Source: Hymenobacter taeanensis
GTDB lineage: Bacteria > Bacteroidota > Bacteroidia > Cytophagales > Hymenobacteraceae
Length of the DNA stretch: 64,000 nucleotides
Assembly (NCBI RefSeq): GCF_013137895.1
Contig: NZ_CP053538.1
Span: 4,433,001-4,497,000, forward strand
Direction of reading: 5' to 3'
Within the stretch, counting starts at the first letter, position 1. Each line of letters opens with the position of its first letter. A program made the translations under genes and the position numbers. The notes below the pieces were generated by a model. It saw only the letters and a list, made by a program, of their open reading frames with translations, made no database searches and was not told the origin of the DNA. Shown one piece after another: positions 33,613 to 42,501 of this stretch.

Positions 33613-34134
33613 ATGGCCAATCTCGTCGAAAAAGGACTTTCGATTTCTAAAAATGCGCTGTTTAGCGTCTTCCTGAACCGTGCTGGCAAACTGCTGGGCC
33701 GCCCCTTCAAGGTAATAATGGTGCTGAATGAAGTTGCCAATAAGCTCTCCAGTAAAGAAAGCGGCGACAACAAGTTCAAGCAGCTCTTTAGCGTAGCCTT
33801 CACCGTGGTGCGGCTGGTACGCAACTACGTGAGCGGCACCTACCGCCAAGTAGATACCGGCACTATTGTCTCGGCACTGGGCGTACTGCTATATACCCTT
33901 TCTCCCGTTGACTTGGTACCCGATTTTATCCCCGTTGTGGGCTTCCTGGATGACTTAGCTCTGATTAGCTGGTTTGTAGAGAAATTCCAGGGCGAAATAA
34001 CCAGATTCCGGGAGTGGGAAGAAACGCACGCCGGTGAGGAAACCGACGACATTCCAGCGGCTTCTCCTGCGCCCGCGGCCTCCAAGACCAACGCCCAGAA
34101 CGCGGCCGCAGTAGCCGAGCTAGGCCACTCTTAA
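33613..34134 (+). CDS. YkvA-family (DUF1232) membrane protein
   Basis: 173 residues. The DUF1232 signature is LGVLLYTLSPVDLVPDFIPV, followed by VGFLDDLALISWFV. The N-terminal ~85 residues are helical and charged. The C-terminus is Ala/Pro-rich and low in complexity (PAASPAPAASKTNAQNAAAV). Function of the family is unknown; its short hydrophobic segment suggests membrane association. Probably cotranscribed with the YdcF-like gene. Confidence 0.85.
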   Translation: MANLVEKGLSISKNALFSVFLNRAGKLLGRPFKVIMVLNEVANKLSSKESGDNKFKQLFSVAFTVVRLVRNYVSGTYRQVDTGTIVSALGVLLYTLSPVDLVPDFIPVVGFLDDLALISWFVEKFQGEITRFREWEETHAGEETDDIPAASPAPAASKTNAQNAAAVAELGHS

Positions 34135-34192
34135 CGCCTTTCAGTTGGCCGGCTGGCCTGCGCAAAGCGGGTGTATTCAGCGGCCCTCTGTT

Positions 34193-34222
34193 CAATGCCC
34201 ACCCGGCTTCGGGTGGGCATTG
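34193..34222 (+). terminator. GC-rich hairpin after the YkvA-family gene
   Basis: A 13-bp perfect stem (34193-34205 with 34210-34222) and a 4-base loop, lacking a T-run; it may stabilise the 3' end rather than terminate. Confidence 0.6.
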
Positions 34223-34343
34223 GCATGTACGCACTACTGCGCTCAAGCTACGGTGCGCCGCTTGCACGGCTGGGCTTACAAGCAGCTAGTTTGCTATTTT
34301 TACGTCTTCCTCTTTTGCTAGGCCACCCTTTATCTTCATTTCT

Positions 34344-36599
34344 ATGACCCGAATTCCCCGGCTGGTATTGCTGGCTCTTACGCTATTTACCCTCCTGCCC
34401 CAGGCCCGCGCCGACGAAGGCATGTGGCTGCCGCTGCTGCTCAAGCAGCTCAATGAGGCCGACATGCAAAAGAAAGGCCTCAAGCTCACGGCCGAGCAAA
34501 TCTACAGCATCAACCAAGGCAGCCTGAAAGATGCCGTGGTACAGTTTGGCGGCGGTTGCACCGGCGAAATCATCTCCGATCAGGGCCTACTACTCACCAA
34601 CCACCACTGTGGCTACAGCCAAATTCAGAGCCACTCTTCCGTAGAGAACGACTACCTCACGAAGGGCTATTGGGCCATGACGCGCGAGCAGGAACTGCCC
34701 AATCCTGGCCTTACCGCCACCTTCATTGTGCGCATGGAGGATGTCACGCAGCAGGTGCTTACCGGCGTGCCCGCCACCAATATCCTGGAGGCGGAGCGCG
34801 AACAATTAGTACAGGCCAACAGCCAGCGCGTGGCCCGGGCGGCCGTGCAGGGCACCAACTACCAGGCCTTTGTGCGGCCCATGTTCAGCGGCAACGAGTA
34901 CTACCTGTTTGTGACGGAAGTATTCCAGGACATTCGGTTGGTGGGTGCACCGCCGAGCAGCATCGGTAAATTTGGCGGCGACACCGACAACTGGGCCTGG
35001 CCCCGCCACACCGGCGACTTCAGCATTTTCCGCATTTATGCTGGCCCCGATAACAAACCCGCGCCCTACTCGCCCGAGAACCAGCCCTTTAAGCCCCGCC
35101 ACCACCTACCCATTTCCCTGAGCGGCGTGCAGCCCGGCGACTTTACCCTGGTCTTCGGGTTTCCCGGCCGCACCAATGAGTACCTTACCTCCTGGGGTGT
35201 AGATGAGGTGTACTCCCTCTCTAACCCGGCCAAAATCAAAGTACGCGACGCCAAGCTGCGCATTCTGGATACTGATATGAAGGCTTCGGACAAAGTGCGC
35301 ATTCAGTACGCGGCCAAGTACGCCAGCATTGCCAACTACTGGAAGAAGTGGATTGGCGAGACCCGCGGCCTAAAGAAGCTCGACGCCGTAACGCGCAAGC
35401 AGGAGCAAGAGGCCCAGTTTCAGAAGTGGGCCGAGAGTGGTGATGAGGCCCGCAAAGCTGCCTACGCCCCATTGCTGCCGCAGTTCCAGAAAAGCTACGC
35501 CGCCGTGCGCGACTACACTCTGGCCCGTGATTACGTGACCGAAGCCGCCTTGGGTATAGAGTTGATGCTCTACGCCAACAGCCTACTTCCCGCCCTTGAC
35601 CTGACCGATAAAAAAGCTTCAGCCGAAGAAATGGCCACGGCCATTGAGAAGCTGAAAAAAGGCGCCCCCGGATTCTTCCGCAACTACAATGCGGCTACTG
35701 ACCAGAAAGTAGCGGCAGCCTTGTTACCTCTGTACGCCAACGGCACGCCAGCAGCCCTGCTCCCCGCCTACGTGAAGAACCTGCAGAAGCAGTATGCCAC
35801 CACGGGTGGCTGGAACGCCTACGCAGAACAGCTCTACGGTAAGTCGCGCCTGACCTCACTGGAAAGCGCCTTGAAAGTGCTGGACGAAGTAGCCAAAGGC
35901 AACGCGCAAGGCTTGCGCCAAGACCCAGCCATTCAGCTGGCTCAATCCATTGTAAACACATACCGCCAGCAGGTACTCCCCACTTATAACGCGGCTACCG
36001 ACAATATTGCCCTGCTTCAGCGCACGTACGTGGCAGGCCTGCGCCAACAGCAAACCGACCGCAAATTCTACCCCGACGCCAACTCTACCCTGCGAGTGGC
36101 CTACGGACAAGTAGCTGGCTATGAGCCCGCCGACGGCACGAAGTATGACTTTTATACCACCCTCGATGGTATCATGGAAAAGGCCGACCCCACTAACCCC
36201 GAGTTTGAGGTACCCGCTCGCCTGGCCGAGCTGTACAAGAACAAGGACTACGGCCCCTATGCCTACAAAGGCTCAGTACCGGTGGCGTTTATTGCCACTA
36301 ACCATACCACCGGTGGCAACTCCGGCTCGCCCGTTATCAATGGCAGTGGGGAGCTGATTGGCATCAACTTCGACCGTAACTGGGAAGGCACCATGTCGGA
36401 TATTATGTTCGACCCCGACCGCGTGCGTAACATTACGCTGGATGTGCGCTACATGCTCTTCGTGGTGGATAAGTACGCCGGCGCTGGCCACCTGGTAAAG
36501 GAAATGACCCTGGTTGGTGGCCCGAAAGAGGCTGACCCGGCCGGGAAGAAGCTGGAGAAGATTAAAGTAAAGCGCAAGCCTGCTAAGCAGAAAGCGTAG
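34344..36599 (+). CDS. S46-family dipeptidyl-peptidase, DPP11-like
   Basis: 751 residues with a signal peptide cut near ARA-DEG. Catalytic triad: His in TNHHCGY (87/88), Asp in DTDNWAWPRHTGDFS, and Ser660 in GGNSGSP. Family S46 is typical of Bacteroidota and removes dipeptides from N-termini in the periplasm. Eighteen residues after Ser660 lies Arg678 (NFDRNWEG). In Porphyromonas gingivalis the equivalent Arg673 gives DPP11 its preference for Asp/Glu, while DPP7 has Gly, so acidic P1 specificity is predicted. It would supply acidic dipeptides from external protein. Confidence 0.93.
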   Translation: MTRIPRLVLLALTLFTLLPQARADEGMWLPLLLKQLNEADMQKKGLKLTAEQIYSINQGSLKDAVVQFGGGCTGEIISDQGLLLTNHHCGYSQIQSHSSVENDYLTKGYWAMTREQELPNPGLTATFIVRMEDVTQQVLTGVPATNILEAEREQLVQANSQRVARAAVQGTNYQAFVRPMFSGNEYYLFVTEVFQDIRLVGAPPSSIGKFGGDTDNWAWPRHTGDFSIFRIYAGPDNKPAPYSPENQPFKPRHHLPISLSGVQPGDFTLVFGFPGRTNEYLTSWGVDEVYSLSNPAKIKVRDAKLRILDTDMKASDKVRIQYAAKYASIANYWKKWIGETRGLKKLDAVTRKQEQEAQFQKWAESGDEARKAAYAPLLPQFQKSYAAVRDYTLARDYVTEAALGIELMLYANSLLPALDLTDKKASAEEMATAIEKLKKGAPGFFRNYNAATDQKVAAALLPLYANGTPAALLPAYVKNLQKQYATTGGWNAYAEQLYGKSRLTSLESALKVLDEVAKGNAQGLRQDPAIQLAQSIVNTYRQQVLPTYNAATDNIALLQRTYVAGLRQQQTDRKFYPDANSTLRVAYGQVAGYEPADGTKYDFYTTLDGIMEKADPTNPEFEVPARLAELYKNKDYGPYAYKGSVPVAFIATNHTTGGNSGSPVINGSGELIGINFDRNWEGTMSDIMFDPDRVRNITLDVRYMLFVVDKYAGAGHLVKEMTLVGGPKEADPAGKKLEKIKVKRKPAKQKA

Positions 36600-36618
36600 T
36601 AGCACTTACTTAAGCTGC

Positions 36619-36658
36619 AATGCCCGTCGGAAAACCTATCTTCCGGCGGGCATTTCTA
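36619..36658 (+). terminator. Terminator after the S46 peptidase gene
   Basis: A 14-bp stem (36619-36632 with 36641-36654) containing one G-U pair, then a T-rich tail. Confidence 0.8.
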
Positions 36659-36672
36659 TTTTATATGGCTGT

Positions 36673-37257
36673 ATGAGCCTCACATACTTATACCCAGATC
36701 TAAAACAGATCAGCCGGAAGCTCACTGAGTCCGGGAGCTCAGTAACTTTTCACTATTCTTACTCCGAAATACGGCTCTGCTGGAACCCGCTCACGCCAGA
36801 ACAAAAGCAGCTAGGCCTGCTATTTCTCGGTGTGTTTATCAGCTTATTTATAGGAGTAAGTGTATACAACGAGGAATACCTGATGTTGCTTCTGTTGATA
36901 ATTATGGGGTTAGTAGTGTGGTTCGATGAGCGCCGAAAAAAAAAGGATATGCAAGAATTACGCCTGCAAAACGATGTAAGAATAGATAGCATAGCCCAAC
37001 ATATTCTAGTTAAACATCTGAATAACAGCTACCGCCAGCAAGTTACCAAGGAGCAATTGATACTATTTAATACTATAAGGGCGGTAAAGGTGCAAGCGTC
37101 AGGATATGCTGGTATTCTGTACTTAGAGTTGGCAGATGCAAGCAAGCTGTTTCTTCTGGAAGTGGAAGCGGAGAATATTGCTCAGCAAATGGCCTATGTT
37201 CTACGACGGGTAATCGGGCTACCCGAACCTGCGCGCCGGGCGTGGTGGCAATTCTGA
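36673..37257 (+). CDS. Membrane protein of unknown function
   Basis: 194 residues. Two adjacent membrane segments (LGLLFLGVFISLFIGVSV and LMLLLLIIMGLVVWF) are followed by a charged DERRKKKDMQELRLQ stretch and a C-terminal alpha/beta domain. The two-helix hairpin plus PH-like soluble domain is reminiscent of YcxB/bPH-type membrane proteins, but no signature supports that. Codon use is more AT-rich than in flanking genes. No function assigned. Confidence 0.6.
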   Translation: MSLTYLYPDLKQISRKLTESGSSVTFHYSYSEIRLCWNPLTPEQKQLGLLFLGVFISLFIGVSVYNEEYLMLLLLIIMGLVVWFDERRKKKDMQELRLQNDVRIDSIAQHILVKHLNNSYRQQVTKEQLILFNTIRAVKVQASGYAGILYLELADASKLFLLEVEAENIAQQMAYVLRRVIGLPEPARRAWWQF

Positions 37258-37260
37258 CAA

Positions 37261-37280
37261 GCGACACTATCTTGTGTCGC
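37261..37280 (+). other. Short hairpin before the amidohydrolase gene
   Basis: GCGACAC (37261-37267) pairs with GTGTCGC (37274-37280) around TATCTT, in the gap between the membrane protein and the amidohydrolase start. It may be a weak terminator or a leader element. Confidence 0.45.
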
Positions 37281-37303
37281 ATCATTTTCTCAACGCACCA
37301 ACT

Positions 37304-38590
37304 ATGCGCATTTTCGGGGCCTCTGCGATATTCTCGCTAGTTCTATTTTCACACTTGTCGCTAGGCCAGTCGACGCCCTCAACAACTTTCCCTACTCAGC
37401 TGCTACTCCGTCCCGCGGCCGTTTTCGATGGCGAAACCCTGCACCTGGGCTGGGCCGTGCTGGTGGAAAACGACAAGATCAAAGCCGTAGGCCCCTCTGC
37501 CCAACTCGCGGCCCCTGCCGGCGCCCGCACTTTAGAGCTACCGGGCCTCACGCTGTTGCCGGGCCTTATTGAGGGGCACAGCCACATGCTGCTCCACCCC
37601 TACAACGAAACACCCTGGAACGACCAGGTGCTGCAGGAGTCACAGGCGTTGCGGGTGGCCCGCGCTACGGCCCATGCCCGCCGCACCCTGGAGGCCGGCT
37701 TTACCACGGCTCGGGACTTAGGCAGCGAGGGCGCCGGCTTCGCCGATGTAGGTCTCAAGCAAGCGATAGACCAGAATATAATTCCTGGGCCTAGATTGCT
37801 GGTAGCCACGCGGGCGTTGGTTGCCACGGGTAGCTATGGCCCCAAACTATCCACTGATGTAGATGTGCCCCAGGGTGCCCAGGAAGCCGACGGTGTAGAT
37901 GACATCATTCGGGCGGTGCGGGAGCAAATAGGAAAGGGCGCCGACATTATAAAAGTGTATGCCGACTACCGCTGGGGTGCCAACGAACCCAGCCGCGCTA
38001 CCTTCTCTCAAGACGAGCTCAACCTAATTGTGCAAACGGCCCGCAGTGCCGGTAGGCCAGTAGTGGCCCACGCTAGCACGCCCGAAGGCATGCGCCGCGC
38101 AACTCTGGCTGGCGTGCAAACCATTGAACACGGCGACGGCGGCACCCCGGAAGTGTTTAAACTGATGAAGCAGCGCGGCGTGGCCCTCTGCCCCACTGTG
38201 GCAGCCGGCGATGCAATTTCGCAGTACCGTGGCTGGCACAAGGGCCAAGACCCCGTACCCGAACGCATTCAGCAGAAGCGCCAGAGCGTAAAGGCTGCTT
38301 TGCAAAGCGGGGTAGAAATTGCTGTGGGCGGCGATGTAGGAGTATTTACGCACGGAGAGAATGTACGCGAAGCTGTGTTGCTTGCGCAGGAGTATGGCAT
38401 GAGCCCTTTACAGGTGCTGCGCGCCGTTACGAGCGGTAATGCTCACGCCTTCCAACTCCCTGATCGTGGCCGCATTCAGCCGGGCCTGCTCGCTGATTTG
38501 ATGGCCGTTTCCGGCGACCCAACCCAGGATATAACCACCTTGCGCCAAGTACGCTTGGTAGTGAAAGGCGGCGTAATTGTGAAGCAGTAA
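37304..38590 (+). CDS. Secreted amidohydrolase-family protein (imidazolonepropionase/prolidase-like)
   Basis: 428 residues with a signal peptide ending near SLGQS. Metal-site motifs of the amidohydrolase superfamily: GLIEGHSHML (HxH), ADIIKVYADYRWG (carbamylated or bridging Lys), VVAHAST, TIEHGDG and GGDVG. The C-terminal strand returns to the beta-sandwich (GLLADLMAVSGDPTQDITTL). This group holds dipeptidases and imidazolonepropionase-like hydrolases; periplasmic members often cut Xaa-Pro or other peptides, but substrate cannot be decided. The preceding gene ends 46 bases upstream. Confidence 0.85.
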   Translation: MRIFGASAIFSLVLFSHLSLGQSTPSTTFPTQLLLRPAAVFDGETLHLGWAVLVENDKIKAVGPSAQLAAPAGARTLELPGLTLLPGLIEGHSHMLLHPYNETPWNDQVLQESQALRVARATAHARRTLEAGFTTARDLGSEGAGFADVGLKQAIDQNIIPGPRLLVATRALVATGSYGPKLSTDVDVPQGAQEADGVDDIIRAVREQIGKGADIIKVYADYRWGANEPSRATFSQDELNLIVQTARSAGRPVVAHASTPEGMRRATLAGVQTIEHGDGGTPEVFKLMKQRGVALCPTVAAGDAISQYRGWHKGQDPVPERIQQKRQSVKAALQSGVEIAVGGDVGVFTHGENVREAVLLAQEYGMSPLQVLRAVTSGNAHAFQLPDRGRIQPGLLADLMAVSGDPTQDITTLRQVRLVVKGGVIVKQ

Positions 38591-38635
38591 TCTGCTAGCT
38601 CCTTACTAGGCAGTCTGATACACCAACTTTTTAGT

Positions 38636-38738
38636 CCACATCAGCCTACCGCAGCAAGTCCCTCATCACGTCTGACCGAGTGGCACTAGGCCAGTCGTTC
38701 TAACAAGATGAGGGCCCTGCTGCGGTAGGCTGATGTGG
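38636..38738. repeat. Imperfect inverted repeat between convergent genes
   Basis: Bases 38636-38656 are the exact reverse complement of 38718-38738. After a 3-base mismatch the pairing resumes for eight bases (38660-38667 with 38707-38714). The ~39-base loop contains CTAGGCCA. It ends in TTTT, so it may terminate the amidohydrolase gene. Confidence 0.65.
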
Positions 38739-38838
38739 TTTTGTAGCGTAGAACCTGCTTATCTAAGCTGGATTTTCTATTACATCCATCGAATTCAGCT
38801 AACACATAGAGGATGCTTAGCTGCCTAGTAAGCCATTG

Positions 38839-39600
38839 TTAACCTGGCCTTTCAACGCCTAATGCTTGCAGCTGATCAGCGTACTTATCATAAATGACTC
38901 GCAAATCAGCACCGTGCTTGTCGGCGTCTACTCCAATGCTCACGTTGTTGGTGTGAAAGCGGTGCAAGTGGCTAATGTGAGGGCAAATAACGGGCAAGTG
39001 GCCCGCTAGCAGGAACCGTACGTACAGGTCCAAGTCTTCTGCCATTTCAATTTCCTCGTCGTAGCCCCCTACTTCGTCAAACAGTGCGCGGCTATAGCAG
39101 ACATTACCCTGTATGAAGTGCTCAGCCCTGAAAATAGCGCGGAGCATATCGGCTGGGGAGTCAAACTTCCAAGCATAATAATCTTCATTGGGCAGATAAC
39201 GGCGTTCTTCATCAACCCGCAGAAAGTCGGCCACAAACCAAGGCTGCTCACTATGTTGCTGTATCTCGGCGGCATAGTGGTAGAGGGCCCGCTGCAGAAG
39301 CACGTCGTCATCGTCGAGCGGGACCAGCCACCCATCGGCGGGGGCATCTTTGCGGATTATCAAATTACGGGCGGGGCCGGGCAGTAGCTTGGTCGCCTGG
39401 GTGCGCACCCGCAGCGGCACGCCATCTTTCTCTGCTTCCGAGCGAAGCCACTCCGCGGTGTTATCGGTGCTGGCGTTTTCGCAAATCAGGTGTTCGAAGC
39501 TAAAGTCTAGCGGAGCCGAAACGCTGGCTCGCACGCTGGCTACTGTCTCGGGCAGAAACTGCAGCCGGTTGTAGGTGGGGGTAATAACGGAGAAGTGCAT
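38839..39600 (-). CDS. Family 2 glycosyltransferase
   Basis: 253 residues. GT-A fold markers: MHFSVITPTYNRLQFLPETV at the N-terminus, ENASTDNTAEWL, the metal-binding DXD as VPLDDDDVLL, then GGYDEEIEMAEDLDLYVRF, which holds the ED catalytic-base motif. It transfers a sugar from a nucleotide donor, probably for surface glycans; donor and acceptor are unknown. No other glycan gene lies nearby, so it is an isolated transferase. Confidence 0.88.
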   Translation of the reverse strand: MHFSVITPTYNRLQFLPETVASVRASVSAPLDFSFEHLICENASTDNTAEWLRSEAEKDGVPLRVRTQATKLLPGPARNLIIRKDAPADGWLVPLDDDDVLLQRALYHYAAEIQQHSEQPWFVADFLRVDEERRYLPNEDYYAWKFDSPADMLRAIFRAEHFIQGNVCYSRALFDEVGGYDEEIEMAEDLDLYVRFLLAGHLPVICPHISHLHRFHTNNVSIGVDADKHGADLRVIYDKYADQLQALGVERPG

Positions 39601-39694
39601 GAGGCTGTATTCTCAAATAGCCCTCAAAAAGTTACACTGGCAGGAATAGCTCAACTTTCCTGGCCGTAGGGCGTTTAGGCCTTAGTGAGATATT

Positions 39695-39994
39695 ATGGCC
39701 AAATTTGTTGTTTCTTTTCGTTTGCCTGATGCCTTTGAGGAGGACTTCATTTCCCTCATTCCGCGTCACCGTGCCTATATCAACCGCCTGCTTGAGGAGA
39801 ATGTAATTGAGGCCTACGCTATTAGCGCTGACCGTAGCCGTGGCTGGGTCACCATGAACGGGCAGCACGATGCGGCTGTTAGGTCAATAGTCGAACAATT
39901 CCCACTGTATCGTTATTTACGGGAAGTGGAGATTGATGAATTATTCATCTTCGACAGTGCCGCCAGTCGCTTTCCCAGAATAAGCCTTAACTAG
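39695..39994 (+). CDS. Small protein with dimeric alpha/beta-barrel (MIase/YciI-like) pattern
   Basis: 99 residues. The sequence alternates strand and helix: MAKFVVSFRLPDAFEEDFIS, RAYINRLLEENVIEAYAIS, GWVTMNGQHDAAVRSIVEQF, REVEIDELFIFDSA. Length and order fit the ferredoxin-like muconolactone-isomerase or YciI group, but no catalytic residue identifies an enzyme. Cytoplasmic; function unknown. Single gene, divergent from the glycosyltransferase. Confidence 0.65.
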   Translation: MAKFVVSFRLPDAFEEDFISLIPRHRAYINRLLEENVIEAYAISADRSRGWVTMNGQHDAAVRSIVEQFPLYRYLREVEIDELFIFDSAASRFPRISLN

Positions 39995-40145
39995 GTCTGC
40001 GGGGTGGGGGTTGCTTCAGGCCGCTTTGCCGCAGGCTAGCTCCCTGCCCCAACCTTTCGCAGTACTTACCTATTTTGCTTCCGGCCCGGTTTGTGCACTG
40101 CGTTAGGCCACTTTCCACCCCTTCTTTATTTCGTTACGCTCTCCT

Positions 40146-40997
40146 ATGAATTCTTTTTTTCGGCTCTCAGCCGCGGCAGCTGTTCTGGTATCCGTATCAG
40201 CAGCCGCCCCGGCTCCCAGCGAAAAGCTTACCACCGATCAGCTGATTACGAACTTAAGCTCGGCTATTAATAACCTCAAAACGCTGCGCTGCACGGTACG
40301 GGCTAAAGAGCGCATTGGCAACACGTACCAACCCGCCCAAACCGTCATGAAAATGGCGTTCAACCCGTATAAGGTATATCTGCGCAATCAGAAGGGCGTA
40401 GAAGTGCTTTGGGTGACCGGCCAGAATAATGGCGACGCGATGGTGTATCCCAACAGTTTTCCCTACGTCACGCTGAACCTGGATCCGCTGGGTTCCCTTA
40501 TGCGCAAGAATCAGCATCATAGCGCCTTAGACGCCGGCTATGGCACCATTGCCGAGATGCTGCATGGCTCTAAAACCCGCCTCGACCACTCTTTCGAGAA
40601 GACCTTTCGCTACGATGGCGACACCACCATTGCCGGCCGACAGGCCTACATCCTGCGGGCCTCCTACCCGCAGTTCCGATATGTGGCCTACAAAACCACC
40701 AAGCCCGAAACGGTTACTGCTATCTCCGACAAGTTTGGTTGCGGCGAATACCGCATTCTGGAACGTAACGACCTAAGCGCTGGGGCTACGGTACCCGCTG
40801 GCCGCACCTTGCAAGTACCTAATGCCTATGGCCGCCGCGTAGTACTGTGCATTGATCAAAAGATGATGCTCCCATTAGTAGTGCAAGTACACGACGACAA
40901 GGGCCTGTATGAGAAGTTTGAGTTCTCTGACGTTATCCCCAACCAGCCTATTCCAGCAGCAGAGTTTACCAAGGACTTTAAAGGCTACAAATTTTAA
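40146..40997 (+). CDS. Secreted DUF1571-family protein
   Basis: 283 residues with a short signal peptide (to about AAA-PAPS). Mature part: LTTDQLITNLSSAINNLKTL, TVRAKERIGNTYQPAQTVMK, NPYKVYLRNQKGVEVLWVTG and NAYGRRVVLCIDQKMMLPLV, the DUF1571 pattern with a LolA-like curved beta-sheet. These periplasmic proteins may carry lipid or lipoprotein, but function is not established. A strong terminator follows, shared with the convergent SDR gene. Confidence 0.8.
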   Translation: MNSFFRLSAAAAVLVSVSAAAPAPSEKLTTDQLITNLSSAINNLKTLRCTVRAKERIGNTYQPAQTVMKMAFNPYKVYLRNQKGVEVLWVTGQNNGDAMVYPNSFPYVTLNLDPLGSLMRKNQHHSALDAGYGTIAEMLHGSKTRLDHSFEKTFRYDGDTTIAGRQAYILRASYPQFRYVAYKTTKPETVTAISDKFGCGEYRILERNDLSAGATVPAGRTLQVPNAYGRRVVLCIDQKMMLPLVVQVHDDKGLYEKFEFSDVIPNQPIPAAEFTKDFKGYKF

Positions 40998-41012
40998 AGC
41001 CCCTGCTATGCT

Positions 41013-41059
41013 TAAAAGCAAAAGACGCCCGGGTTGTACCTGGGCGTCTTTTGCTTTTA
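41013..41059. terminator. Bidirectional terminator
   Basis: An 18-bp perfect stem (41013-41030 with 41042-41059) with A- and T-rich outer arms; it lies between convergent genes. Confidence 0.85.
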
Positions 41060-41083
41060 GAGTAACCTGCTTATAGCCGTGAT

Positions 41084-41962
41084 TTAGCGGCGCATGGTTC
41101 GCTCGATTTCGTCCCACATAGGCGCAGGGATGGCTTCGAGCTTGTTAAACTCGCCGGCTCCGTTGAGCCACTCACCGCCGTCGAGGGTTACTACCTCGCC
41201 GTTCATATAAGCTGCGAAATCTGACACCATATAGGCGGCCAGATTGGCTAGCTCCTGATGGTCGCCCACGCGTTTGAGGGGCACACTGGCGGCGGGGTCA
41301 AGCTTAGCCGCCAGGGCATCGGGGAACAAGCGGCTCCAAGCGCCTTCCGTTGGGAACGGCCCAGGGGCTATGGCGTTTGAGCGGATACCATACTTAGCCC
41401 ACTCAACGGCCAGAGAACGAGTAAGGGCCAACACGCCGGCTTTAGCCGCCGCCGAAGGCACGACATAAGCCGAGCCAACCGATGCGTAGGTAGTCACAAT
41501 ATTCAGGATGGTACCGGGCTTTTTGTCGGCAATCCAGCGCTTGCCAAAAGCCAGGGTGCAGTTGTATGAGCCCTTCAATACGATATCCACAATCACATCA
41601 AACGCCTTGTGACTCAAGCGTTCGGTGGGACTAATGAAGTTACCGGCCGCATTGTTGAGCAACACATCAACACCGCCGTAGGTGTCAATGGTGGTTTGCA
41701 GCAGGGCTTCCACCTCATTATACTTACGTACGTCGCACTGCACGGCTAGCACCTGCCCGCCAGTTTGCTGGCGTAGCTCCTCCGCAGTGGCTTCCAGCAC
41801 GTCCAGCTTACGGGAGCTGATGACCACGTTGGCACCAAGCTGCAGGAAATAGGTGGTCATGGCGCGGCCTAAGCCAGTACCGCCACCCGTCACGACAATG
41901 GTTTTACCCTGTAGGGCATTATCGCGCAGCATAGGCTGGGCGTAAGGATGGCTGGAAGACAT
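41084..41962 (-). CDS. SDR-family oxidoreductase, 2,4-dienoyl-CoA reductase-like
   Basis: 292 residues. NADP loop TGGGTGLGRAM with VISSRK after beta-2, NNAAGNFISP, LKGSYNCTLAFGKRWI, and a catalytic segment where the usual YxxxK is replaced by SAAAK (VVPSAAAKAGVLALTRSLAV). The NNAAGNF motif and loss of that Tyr are typical of the DECR/peroxisomal dienoyl-CoA reductase group, which reduces unsaturated fatty acyl-CoA during beta-oxidation. No other beta-oxidation gene is near. Confidence 0.88.
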   Translation of the reverse strand: MSSSHPYAQPMLRDNALQGKTIVVTGGGTGLGRAMTTYFLQLGANVVISSRKLDVLEATAEELRQQTGGQVLAVQCDVRKYNEVEALLQTTIDTYGGVDVLLNNAAGNFISPTERLSHKAFDVIVDIVLKGSYNCTLAFGKRWIADKKPGTILNIVTTYASVGSAYVVPSAAAKAGVLALTRSLAVEWAKYGIRSNAIAPGPFPTEGAWSRLFPDALAAKLDPAASVPLKRVGDHQELANLAAYMVSDFAAYMNGEVVTLDGGEWLNGAGEFNKLEAIPAPMWDEIERTMRR

Positions 41963-42010
41963 AAGAAGACTTGGTGGGAAGTTGGGGAAGTTGAAAACAA
42001 GCCGTAGATA

Positions 42011-42400
42011 CTACCGCTCCTCAAATAAACCAGTTATTCGGGTAACTGTCCCTTCAGCTACAATGCGGTTGCCCTCTACACAGTAAAAGGAGGTACCGGG
42101 GCGCACTTGCTTTTGATGCACTCTTATGCGGGTTTCTGGTACGATGCAGTACATGCGAGCAAAGAGCCATTCACCAATTGTTACAGGCATTTCCCGCCAA
42201 GAGTCGCCGGTTTCAGGGTAGTAAAAGTCAGGGTAAAGCATAAAACACACCTTAGAATTTTCGCCCGTTGCGTACCGGAAATCCCAGCGTATCCCATTAT
42301 AAGGAGGATAATTACGCCCCCCTTCCTCCTCGGTCAAAATTCGAATGCGAGCTTCAAAGTCGTCTCTACGATCGTCATATAATCGATAGGAAGTAGTCAT
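42011..42400 (-). CDS. Free-standing EF-Tu domain III-like protein
   Basis: 129 residues from ATG at 42400. FEARIRILTEEEGGRNYPPY closely resembles the start of EF-Tu domain III (FxxxVyxLxxeEGGRhtPf), followed by IRWDFRYA, EWLFARMYCIVPETRIRV and a C-terminus VEGNRIVAEGTVTRI that parallels the FAIREGGRTVGAGVV end of EF-Tu. No GTPase domain or domain II is present. Similar stand-alone proteins exist in Bacteroidota, with unknown role. A longer upstream frame has no EF-Tu similarity and is not used. Confidence 0.75.
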   Translation of the reverse strand: MTTSYRLYDDRRDDFEARIRILTEEEGGRNYPPYNGIRWDFRYATGENSKVCFMLYPDFYYPETGDSWREMPVTIGEWLFARMYCIVPETRIRVHQKQVRPGTSFYCVEGNRIVAEGTVTRITGLFEER

Positions 42401-42501
42401 AGTGCCAGTATTGATTTTTCGAAGTGACACAAAATAGAGCATCTTCCTTTGCAAAGGACACCTCTTGTGTAAGAAAGATTTTTTGCCACCTTTACCCCCA
42501 C

